Origin: Actinoplanes missouriensis 431
GTDB lineage: Bacteria > Actinomycetota > Actinomycetes > Mycobacteriales > Micromonosporaceae
NCBI RefSeq assembly: GCF_000284295.1
Contig: NC_017093.1
Location: 7,812,001-7,876,000 of the forward strand
Length of the DNA: 64,000 bases
Direction: 5' to 3'
Shown here: in pieces, positions 8,877-15,655 of the stretch
Position numbering within the stretch: position 1 is the stretch's first letter
Layout of the letters: each line of letters opens with the position of its first letter
Made by a program: the position numbers and the translations under genes
Notes under the pieces: generated by a model
The model's database searches: none
What the model saw: only the letters and a program-made list of their open reading frames with translations
Told to the model about the DNA's origin: nothing

Positions 8877-9494
8877 GTGAAGTACCCCCGGACGTTCCAC
8901 CTCCCGGACTCACCCGGCGCCACCAGCGACGACCGGGTGCAGCACGATCTGTCCTGGCTGGACGGCGAGCTCGTGGTGACCGAGAAGATGGACGGCGGGA
9001 ACCTCACCTTCACCCGCGACACGATGTTCGCCCGCTCGCTCGACTCCGGCACCCAGCCGTGGGACCGCCCGGCGAAGGCGCTCTGGGCGATGACCGCGCA
9101 CCGGATACCCGACGACTGGCGGGTCTGCGGCGAGTCCATGTGGGCCCGCCGCAGCATCGCCTACCGCGATCTGCCCGGCGTCTTCCTGGTCTTCGGCATC
9201 TGGGACGAGACGGACACGCTGCTGGGCTGGGACGACACGGTCGACTGGGCGAAACGCCTGGAGCTCCCGATGGTCCCGGTCCTCTACCGCGGCGGCAGTC
9301 TCTCCGAGGCCCGCGCGGCGTGGGCCACCCGGCGCGACACGGAGAGCTCGGAGGGTTTCGTGGTCCGCGCGGCCGGCCGCATCCCCGCCGCCGAGTTCGA
9401 CCGCAAGGTGCTCAAATGGGTCCGCCCCGGTCATGTCCGCACCGACGCGTCCTGGCGGCGCCGCGACGACTTCCCGCTCAACGAGTTCGCCTGA
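8877..9494 (+). CDS. Small RNA ligase family protein (RNA-repair cassette gene 3)
   Basis: A compact 205-residue ligase consisting of little more than a nucleotidyltransferase domain. Motif I is EKMDGGN (36-42; Lys37 the predicted AMP-linked nucleophile), a motif Ia-like ARSLD at 52-56, motif III CGESMWARRS at 84-93, motif IV SEGFVVR at 158-164, and motif V KVLKWVR at 177-183. It resembles Rnl2/REL-type domains more than gene 1 and has no C-terminal specificity domain of the usual size. The GTG start lies one base after the kinase/phosphatase stop, with a GGAGGGAGA ribosome site, so translation is probably coupled. Two unlike ligases flanking one healing enzyme suggests division of labour between break types; that is inference. 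Confidence 0.8.
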   Translation: MKYPRTFHLPDSPGATSDDRVQHDLSWLDGELVVTEKMDGGNLTFTRDTMFARSLDSGTQPWDRPAKALWAMTAHRIPDDWRVCGESMWARRSIAYRDLPGVFLVFGIWDETDTLLGWDDTVDWAKRLELPMVPVLYRGGSLSEARAAWATRRDTESSEGFVVRAAGRIPAAEFDRKVLKWVRPGHVRTDASWRRRDDFPLNEFA

Positions 9495-9596
9495 AAACCC
9501 TTCCCGGGTACGCCCGACACCTCCCCGACCGCACCCGAGAAGTCCCCGAGAAGCCGCGCGACCACCTGCCCGTTCCAGGCCGTCCGGCGCGTTTCG

Positions 9597-10766
9597 CTAC
9601 GGGTGCGTGGTCACCCCGCGCGGGCACCCCGCCGCACGGCGGGCGGCCGGCTCGTCCAGATAGAACGCCGGCCGCAGATCCATCTCCTGGTAATACCTGT
9701 GGAAGACCGGGGTGATCCCGCCGGACATCGGCGGCACGATCCAGGTCCAGTCCGCCGGGACCGGCCGGCCCGCCTTCTCCTCGTTGCGCAGGTGCGCCAT
9801 GAAGCGCTGGGACTCGGTGTGGTGGTCGGTCATCTTGACCCCGGCCTGCTCGAAACTGTGCAGCACGGCCCGGTTCAGCTCGACCAGCGCCCGGTCCCGC
9901 CAGAGCGTCGACTCGCGGCTGGTGTCGAGGCCCATCCGGTCGGCGACCAGCGGCAGCATGTCGTACCGGTCGGTGTCGGCGAGGTTGCGGGCGCCGATCT
10001 CGGTGCCCATGTACCACCCGTTGAACGGCGCCAGCGGATAGTGCACCCCACCGATCGTCAGCCGCATGTTGGCGATCGCCGGGACCGCGTGCCAGCGCAG
10101 TCCGAGCTCGGCGAACCAGCCGAACTCGGGGTGGCTCAGCGGCACCTCGCGGATCGCGCGCTCCGGCAGCTCGTAGAGGCGGATGCCCTCCCCCGGCGTC
10201 TCGATCACCAGCGGCAGCACGTCGAACGCCTCGCCCTTGCCCTGCCAGCCGAAGCCGCGCACGGCGTCGGTGAGCCCGAGCTGCCGCCCGTCGCCGATCG
10301 TGGCGCCGGTCGCCGAGCGGTAACCGGCGTACCGGATCAGCTGCTCGTTCCAGACCCGCGCGCACGGCTGACCGGGCTGCGCCGCCGGGAAGACGCTGAT
10401 CACCGGGCGGATCGCGGTGGTGCCGGCGGACTGCAGATGCTGCACGAGCAGTGAGTAGATCTCGTCAGCGGTCCGCGCCCGGCGCCGGTCCAGCACCACG
10501 AGGCTGCGCCAGTAGAGCCGGCCGATGCAGCGGCTCGCGTTCCGCCAGGCCATCCGGGCGCCGTGTGCCAGTTCCTCGGTGGTGTGCACGTAGCTGCCGG
10601 TCGCCGCGATCTGTGCCCGGACGATCGCCAGCCGCGGCTCGACCGGGCCGAGTCGCGGGTTCTCCAGGTAACAGCGGCGCAGGAAGTCCTCGGCCTCGCC
10701 GGGATCCGCGGGAGCGTCCGGATCCCAGGGCTCGGCGGGGTGGTCCCGGTAACCGGGCACGATCAT
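9597..10766 (-). CDS. nos: Bacterial nitric oxide synthase oxygenase
   Basis: A 389-residue NOS oxygenase that oxidises L-arginine to citrulline and NO using haem and a pterin; like other bacterial forms it lacks a fused reductase and must borrow electrons. The haem-ligating Cys80 is in WRNASRCIGR (74-83), the arginine-binding loop NGWYMGTEIG with its Glu is present, and WTWIVPPMSGG marks the pterin/dimer region. The length is typical. I chose the ATG at 10764-10766 because GGAGG lies upstream at suitable distance; an upstream extension exists. It stands alone between rho and the RNA-repair cassette, convergent with the latter. There is no thaxtomin-type cluster nearby. Family roles include protection against oxidative stress and nitration chemistry. 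Confidence 0.92.
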   Translation of the reverse strand: MIVPGYRDHPAEPWDPDAPADPGEAEDFLRRCYLENPRLGPVEPRLAIVRAQIAATGSYVHTTEELAHGARMAWRNASRCIGRLYWRSLVVLDRRRARTADEIYSLLVQHLQSAGTTAIRPVISVFPAAQPGQPCARVWNEQLIRYAGYRSATGATIGDGRQLGLTDAVRGFGWQGKGEAFDVLPLVIETPGEGIRLYELPERAIREVPLSHPEFGWFAELGLRWHAVPAIANMRLTIGGVHYPLAPFNGWYMGTEIGARNLADTDRYDMLPLVADRMGLDTSRESTLWRDRALVELNRAVLHSFEQAGVKMTDHHTESQRFMAHLRNEEKAGRPVPADWTWIVPPMSGGITPVFHRYYQEMDLRPAFYLDEPAARRAAGCPRGVTTHP

Positions 10767-10851
10767 CGAGCGCCTCCGAGTATCGAGGGGATTGATACCG
10801 GAGGTTCGCACGGTCCCGAGCGGGTCCAATCAGACACGTTGTGCGACGAAA

Positions 10852-10887
10852 GAGACAGGGCCCACCCAATAGGGCAGGCCCTGTCTC
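10852..10887 (-). terminator. Intrinsic terminator of rho
   Basis: A perfect 11-bp inverted repeat (GAGACAGGGCC, 10852-10862, with its complement at 10877-10887) and a 14-base loop, 11 bp after the rho stop. Reading on the minus strand the stem is followed by TTT. It separates rho from nos. Confidence 0.8.
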
Positions 10888-10897
10888 ATTTGACCGA

Positions 10898-13066
10898 TTA
10901 TTCGCCAGGCGTCGACTTGGCGATCTGCATCAGGAACTCGATGTTGGTCCGGGTCTGCTTGAGCCGGTCCAGCAGGAGGTCCAGAGCCGCGCCGGACTCC
11001 AGCGAGCTGAGCACCTTGCGGAGCTTGTGGATGATCGCCAGCTCCTCCTTGCCCATCAGGATCTCTTCCTTACGGGTGCCGGAGGCGGAGACGTCCACGG
11101 CCGGGAAGGTCCGCTTGTCCGCGATCTTGCGATCGAGCTTGAGCTCGGCGTTACCCGTGCCCTTGAACTCCTCGAAGATCACCGTGTCCATCATCGAGCC
11201 GGTCTCGACGAGCGCCGTCGCGAGGATGGTGAGCGAGCCACCGTTCTCGATGTTGCGCGCCGCGCCGAGGAACCGCTTCGGCGGGTAGAGCGCGGTCGAG
11301 TCGATACCACCCGACATGATCCGGCCGGAGGCCGGCGCCGCCAGGTTGTACGACCGGCCGAGCCGCGTCACCGAGTCGAGCAGCACGACCACGTCGTGAC
11401 CCAGCTCGACGAGGCGCTTGGCCCGCTCGATCGCCAGCTCGGCGACCGTGGTGTGGTCCTGCGGCGGACGGTCGAACGTGGCCGCGACGACCTCGCCCTT
11501 CACCGACCGCTGCATGTCGGTGACCTCTTCCGGCCGCTCGTCCACGAGCACGACCATCAGGTGGCACTCGGGGTTGTTGTGGGTGATCGCGTTGGCGATC
11601 GCCTGCAACACCATCGTCTTACCGGCCTTCGGCGGGGAGACGATCAGCGCCCGCTGGCCCTTGCCGATCGGCATGACCAGGTCGATGACGCGGGTGGTGA
11701 GGATGTGCGGCTCGGTCTCCAGCCGCAGGCGCTCCTGCGGGTAGAGCGGGGTGAGCTTGTAGAACTCGGGACGGCGGCGGGCCTCGTCCGGCTCCATCCC
11801 GTTGATGGTGTCCAGGCGGACCAGCGGGTTGTACTTGTCCCGGCGCTGCTCACCGGTGTCCCGCGGGGTGGAGCGCACCGCGCCGGTCACCGCGTCGCCG
11901 CGGCGCAGGCCGTACTTCTTCACCTGGGACATCGAGACGTAGACGTCGTTCGGGCCGGAGAGGTAACCGGTGGTCCGGACGAACGCGTAGTTGTCCAGCA
12001 CGTCCAGGATGCCGGCCACCGGGACGAGGACCTCGTCCTCGGCGACGTGCGGCTCCCGGCCCTCGCGCTGGCCACCGTCACGCTGACGGCCACCGCCGTC
12101 GTCGTCACGGTCGCGGCCACGGCGACGGTCCCGGAAGCGGCTGCGCCGGCTCCGGCGGCCGCCCTCGCCGCCCTCGTCGTCATCGTCGTGCCCCTGGTCG
12201 GCACGACCGGAGTCGGACCGGCCCTGGTCGGACCGCGCGTCGTTGCGATCCCGCTGGTCACGCTGCCCATCGCGCTGGCCGTCACGCTGCCCATCGCGCT
12301 GGCCGTCACGCTGATCGCGCTGGCCGTCACGCTGGTTGCGCTGCCGGTCCCGGTTGCGCTCGCCACGCTCGGGACGGTCGCCACGCTCCGGGCGGTCGCC
12401 CCGCTCGCCACGCTCGGTGGTCTCGGCGGGAGCAGTGGACGCGGCCGGGGCCTCGGCCGGCGCGGAGGCGGCGACCGGAGCAACGGCGGCCGGGACGGCC
12501 TCGGCGGGCTCCCGGTTCACGGACTCGCGGTTTCCGGACTCGCGGTTTCCGGACTCGCGAGCGGCGGGCTCACGGTTCGCGGAGTCGCGAGCGGCAGGCT
12601 CACGGGTCGCGGCGTCGCGGGCCGACTCACGCGGAGCCGAGTCCCGGGAGGCACGCTCCCGGCTGCGCCGCGACGGACGCTCGGTGGCAGCCGGGGCCGG
12701 CTGCTCGGACTGTGCCGGGGCCTTGTCGGCCGGGGCGGCTGCGGTTTTCGGCGTCTCGACCGGAGCGGCCTGAGCCGGGGCGGGGGCCGAGGCGACGGCC
12801 TCGGAGCCGTTGGTGCGCGGACGCGGCGCCGGCTCGGCGGCCGCGCCGCCACCGCTCTGGCGCTCGGTGATCGCGGCGATCAACTCGCCCTTGCGCATCC
12901 GGGCAGTGCCGGAGATGCCGAGGGAGGCGGCGAGGCTCTGCAGCTCGGGCAGCAGCATCGCGGACAGCCCGGTGCCGCCTCGGCGGCGCTTCGTGGCGGT
13001 CGCGGTGGTGCCGGCGCCGTCAGCGACGTCAGAAACACCCGACGTCACGTCGGTGGTGTCGCTCAA
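10898..13066 (-). CDS. rho: Transcription termination factor Rho with long actinobacterial insertion
   Basis: The RNA-dependent hexameric ATPase that terminates untranslated transcripts. It is 722 residues, about 300 more than E. coli Rho. Order: an N-terminal SAP-like helical region (to about 75); a low-complexity insertion (about 75-345), first Ala/Pro/Glu-rich and then Arg/Asp/Gly/Gln/Asn repeats; the cold-shock-like RNA-binding domain (from about 350); then the ATPase with Walker A PPKAGKT near 480 and the C-terminal R-loop. Such Arg-rich insertions occur in high-GC Gram-positive Rho and extend RNA binding. The start is TTG (13064-13066), after AAGGAA, which may limit translation. thrB is immediately upstream, the conserved order. 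Confidence 0.95.
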   Translation of the reverse strand: MSDTTDVTSGVSDVADGAGTTATATKRRRGGTGLSAMLLPELQSLAASLGISGTARMRKGELIAAITERQSGGGAAAEPAPRPRTNGSEAVASAPAPAQAAPVETPKTAAAPADKAPAQSEQPAPAATERPSRRSRERASRDSAPRESARDAATREPAARDSANREPAARESGNRESGNRESVNREPAEAVPAAVAPVAASAPAEAPAASTAPAETTERGERGDRPERGDRPERGERNRDRQRNQRDGQRDQRDGQRDGQRDGQRDGQRDQRDRNDARSDQGRSDSGRADQGHDDDDEGGEGGRRSRRSRFRDRRRGRDRDDDGGGRQRDGGQREGREPHVAEDEVLVPVAGILDVLDNYAFVRTTGYLSGPNDVYVSMSQVKKYGLRRGDAVTGAVRSTPRDTGEQRRDKYNPLVRLDTINGMEPDEARRRPEFYKLTPLYPQERLRLETEPHILTTRVIDLVMPIGKGQRALIVSPPKAGKTMVLQAIANAITHNNPECHLMVVLVDERPEEVTDMQRSVKGEVVAATFDRPPQDHTTVAELAIERAKRLVELGHDVVVLLDSVTRLGRSYNLAAPASGRIMSGGIDSTALYPPKRFLGAARNIENGGSLTILATALVETGSMMDTVIFEEFKGTGNAELKLDRKIADKRTFPAVDVSASGTRKEEILMGKEELAIIHKLRKVLSSLESGAALDLLLDRLKQTRTNIEFLMQIAKSTPGE
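12261..12329 (-). repeat. 24-bp tandem repeat coding RDGQ units in Rho
   Basis: Two perfect consecutive 24-bp copies (12261-12284, 12285-12308) and a 21-bp variant (12309-12329) encode the QRDGQRDG-type stretch of the Rho insertion. All units keep frame, so copy-number change by slippage would lengthen or shorten the basic/acidic linker without breaking Rho. Confidence 0.85.
12521..12610 (-). repeat. 15-bp tandem repeat coding GNRES/NRES units in Rho
   Basis: GGACTCGCGGTTTCC occurs twice in tandem (12521-12535, 12536-12550), followed by degenerate copies to about 12610. They encode NRES and AARES units of the insertion. This is a second independent in-frame repeat array within the same disordered region. 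Confidence 0.75.
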
Positions 13067-13374
13067 TGGATTCCTTCCGTCGGAAAATACCCGAGTCCAC
13101 CCGGAACTGCAGCCTGGGCCGGGTGCCCTCGGAGCCCGCTTCGCAACAGCGGCGCGGGAGTTTCGTGCAGCACGGCAGCTCGACCGGTATCCCTGCCCGC
13201 CAGGGCTTGACGGGTAGGTCTCGGCGAGTGCAGCGATCTATCGACTGCTGCCCGGCGTGTGCCTTGATGAGAGTTTGAGACAGGCCATCGGCCCAGAAAT
13301 CTCGGGGGTGCGCCGAACCGCAGAGATCGCTTGCTTCGCGGCTGTTCTGAAGCACTGCTAGGTCTTGAGCGTAG
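13067..13374 (-). promoter_or_regulatory. 308-bp rho leader/intergenic region
   Basis: No convincing gene in this stretch. It separates the thrB stop from the rho TTG start. A TTGACT box on the minus strand (13373-13378) overlaps the thrB stop and could be a -35 element, but no good -10 lies at the right distance. The leader directly before rho contains a GGAAGGAA ribosome site. Long leaders before rho are known to serve autoregulation in other bacteria; here that is inference only. Confidence 0.4.
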
Positions 13375-14319
13375 TCAACTCGTGCGACCTGCGGCAACAG
13401 GGCCCCGCTCGGCGTGTTCCACCATACCCCCTTTCACACAAGCACCGGCGTCATCCACGCCCAGCACTTCGCCGCGCCAGTGCGATCCCGGGTGGAAATC
13501 GGCCGGGACCTCGGTCAACGCGAGAACCGTCGGTCCCGCGCCACTGACCACGGCGGCCACTCCGACCGAGCGGAGAGCCGCGACGAGCGACGCGGTCCCC
13601 GGCATTCCCGGTCCCCGATAACCCTGGTGCAACCGGTCCTCGGTGGCCGGGAACAACAGGGACGGATCACTCGTGAGGGCGTGCGTGAGCAACGCGGCGC
13701 GCCCGGCGTTGAACGCGCCGTCGGCGTGCGGCACCTGCGGCGGCAGCGCGGCACGAGCGGTAGCCGTATACCCTCGCTCGTCCGGGACGAAAACCGTCGG
13801 ACGCACGCCGGCCGCAGGCGCCAGGGTCACCGCGCGGGCGCCGGTCCCCTCGGTCCAGGCGATGGTGAAGCCGCCGAGCAGGCACGGCGCCACGTTGTCG
13901 GGGTGCCCCTCGATGCGCGCGGCGATGCGCAGCGCGTCCGCGTCATCGAGCAGCGTCAGACCGTTCTTGACCAGGCCACGGGCGAGCTGCACGCCGCCCA
14001 CGATCGCCGCCGAGGAGCTGCCCAGGCCGCGCGCCTGCGGAATCCGGTTCACACACCTGACCGCGAGGCCGGGCGGGCGCTCGCCGAGCTCGTCGAAGGT
14101 CGCCAGCATCGAGCGCACGACCAGGTGCGTCTCGTCGGTGGGCAACTCGCCCGCGCCCTGTCCCTCGATCTCGACGGTGAAGCCGGACCCGGTCACGGTC
14201 GCGGTGAGGTCGTCGTAGAGCGTGAGCGCCAGGCCCAGCGCGTCGAAGCCGGGGCCGAGGTTGGCGCTTGTCGCCGGCGTGCTGACCGACACCGGTTCGG
14301 AGACGAAGGACAGGCCCAT
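13375..14319 (-). CDS. thrB: Homoserine kinase
   Basis: Phosphorylates L-homoserine, the step before threonine synthase. A GHMP-family kinase of 314 residues: N-terminal TPATSANLGPGFD (14-26), phosphate-binding loop PQARGLGSSSA at 94-104, and a C-terminal glycine motif SGAGPTVLAL. I chose the ATG at 14317-14319; another ATG three codons earlier is possible. It precedes rho as usual, but its normal upstream partners hom and thrC are about 12.6 kb away on the other strand (24528-26954), so the threonine operon is split here. Confidence 0.93.
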   Translation of the reverse strand: MGLSFVSEPVSVSTPATSANLGPGFDALGLALTLYDDLTATVTGSGFTVEIEGQGAGELPTDETHLVVRSMLATFDELGERPPGLAVRCVNRIPQARGLGSSSAAIVGGVQLARGLVKNGLTLLDDADALRIAARIEGHPDNVAPCLLGGFTIAWTEGTGARAVTLAPAAGVRPTVFVPDERGYTATARAALPPQVPHADGAFNAGRAALLTHALTSDPSLLFPATEDRLHQGYRGPGMPGTASLVAALRSVGVAAVVSGAGPTVLALTEVPADFHPGSHWRGEVLGVDDAGACVKGGMVEHAERGPVAAGRTS

Positions 14320-14344
14320 GCGGCACATGCTAGGGCTTGATCAT

Positions 14345-15586
14345 CTAAACGGAGGTGTCGCGGCCCGGTATTCCCGAATGCCGAGGCGTGGCGAGGCGGC
14401 GTGTCGCGATCCGCCAGACGACCGCGTAGACCAGCGTGATCGAGGCACAGCCGGCCAGGACCCACTTCTGGTCGACGTGGTCGACCACCGCGCCCGCGCC
14501 GAGCTGGCTGATCGCGATGGCCAGCGTCGCCAGCATCATGTCGGTGGCGAACACCCGCCCGCGCAGCGCGTCCGGCACCTCGGCCTGCAGCGCGAAGTTG
14601 GAGAGCACCCAGTTCGTCCCGCCGGCGAAGTGCGCCACGAAGACCAGCGCCAGCACCAGCGGGAACCAGGGGCTGAACGCGACGCCGAGGTACCCGAGGC
14701 CGTACAGGCCCATGGACACGGCGAGACCGGGCAGCAACCAGGAGGGACGGTTCAGCACCGGGCGCATCAGCAGCGGGCCGACCAGGGCGCCCGCGCCACG
14801 CAGCGCGAAGAGCAGACCGGCGCCGAGCGCGCCCGCGCCGTGCGCCACCGCGATCAGCGGGAGGACGGTGAGCACCCCGTTGCCGAGCCCGACCGCCGAC
14901 TTGACGGTCACCAGCGCCCGCAGCCGCGGCCGGGCCCCGATGTAGCGCAGCGCCTCGATCAGCGCGTGCAGCGTCTCCGGGCGCTCACCGGTCGCGGACG
15001 CGGTCTGCAGCGGGCGGCGGATCAGGCTGGTCAGCACGCTTCCGGCCAGGAGCAGGACCGCGGTCACGGCGAAGCAGGCGTACGGGCCGGCGACGGTGCT
15101 CACCACGCCGCCGAGGGACGCGCCCACCACCGTCATGGTGCCCCACGCGGAGCCGGCGACGGTGTTCGCCGCGGCCAGATCCTCCGGGTCGACCACGTTC
15201 GGCAGCGCGGCCGAGGCGGCCGGGGAGTAGAAGGACTTCGCCACCGCCATGGCGCCGACCGCGACCAGGGCCAGCGGTGCGGTCGCGGCGGACTGCACGG
15301 CGAAGAGCAGCAGCACCGCGAGGAACGAGGCGAGGTTCGCCGCGACCAGGATCTTCCGCCGGTCCACCCGGTCCGCGATCGTGCCGGTGTACGGCAGCAG
15401 CAACGCGTTGATCCCGGTGTCCACGGCCAGCACCATCGCGCCCCAGGCGCCGCTGCCGGTCAGCTCCGGCAGGAGCACGAGCAGCGGAACCATGACGAAC
15501 CAGTCCGCTCCGAAGACCACGAGCTCGGCGGAGAAGAGGCGGCGGAAGTCACGGTTGCGGGCGAGAACCGAAAGGGCTGGTGGCAC
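14345..15586 (-). CDS. MFS transporter
   Basis: A 413-residue major-facilitator protein with about 12 predicted hydrophobic segments. The conserved cytoplasmic loop between helices 2 and 3 is visible as GTIADRVDRRK, and NVVDPEDLAAAN is typical of the drug/siderophore-exporter-like MFS_3 (enterobactin exporter-related) group. The GTG start follows AAGG. It lies 25 bp from the thrB start and downstream of the RND pump gene behind a hairpin. Substrate unknown; export of a small molecule is likely. Confidence 0.85.
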   Translation of the reverse strand: MPPALSVLARNRDFRRLFSAELVVFGADWFVMVPLLVLLPELTGSGAWGAMVLAVDTGINALLLPYTGTIADRVDRRKILVAANLASFLAVLLLFAVQSAATAPLALVAVGAMAVAKSFYSPAASAALPNVVDPEDLAAANTVAGSAWGTMTVVGASLGGVVSTVAGPYACFAVTAVLLLAGSVLTSLIRRPLQTASATGERPETLHALIEALRYIGARPRLRALVTVKSAVGLGNGVLTVLPLIAVAHGAGALGAGLLFALRGAGALVGPLLMRPVLNRPSWLLPGLAVSMGLYGLGYLGVAFSPWFPLVLALVFVAHFAGGTNWVLSNFALQAEVPDALRGRVFATDMMLATLAIAISQLGAGAVVDHVDQKWVLAGCASITLVYAVVWRIATRRLATPRHSGIPGRDTSV

Positions 15587-15602
15587 CCAGAGACCTTACA
15601 AG

Positions 15603-15643
15603 CGCCGATACCCGGCCACCGTGTGGGTGACCGGGTATCGGCG
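15603..15643 (-). terminator. Hairpin after the RND pump gene
   Basis: A perfect 13-bp inverted repeat (15603-15615 with 15631-15643; core GCCGATACCCGG) with a 15-base loop, lying 12 bp beyond the RND stop. T-tracts are weak on both sides, so it may act as a terminator or mRNA-stabilising stem. Confidence 0.6.
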
Positions 15644-15655
15644 ATCTATCCGTTG

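Noticed and set aside
9597..10766. A thaxtomin-type (nitration) biosynthetic cluster around nos
   Set aside because: No P450 or NRPS genes are adjacent; flanking genes are rho and the RNA-repair operon.
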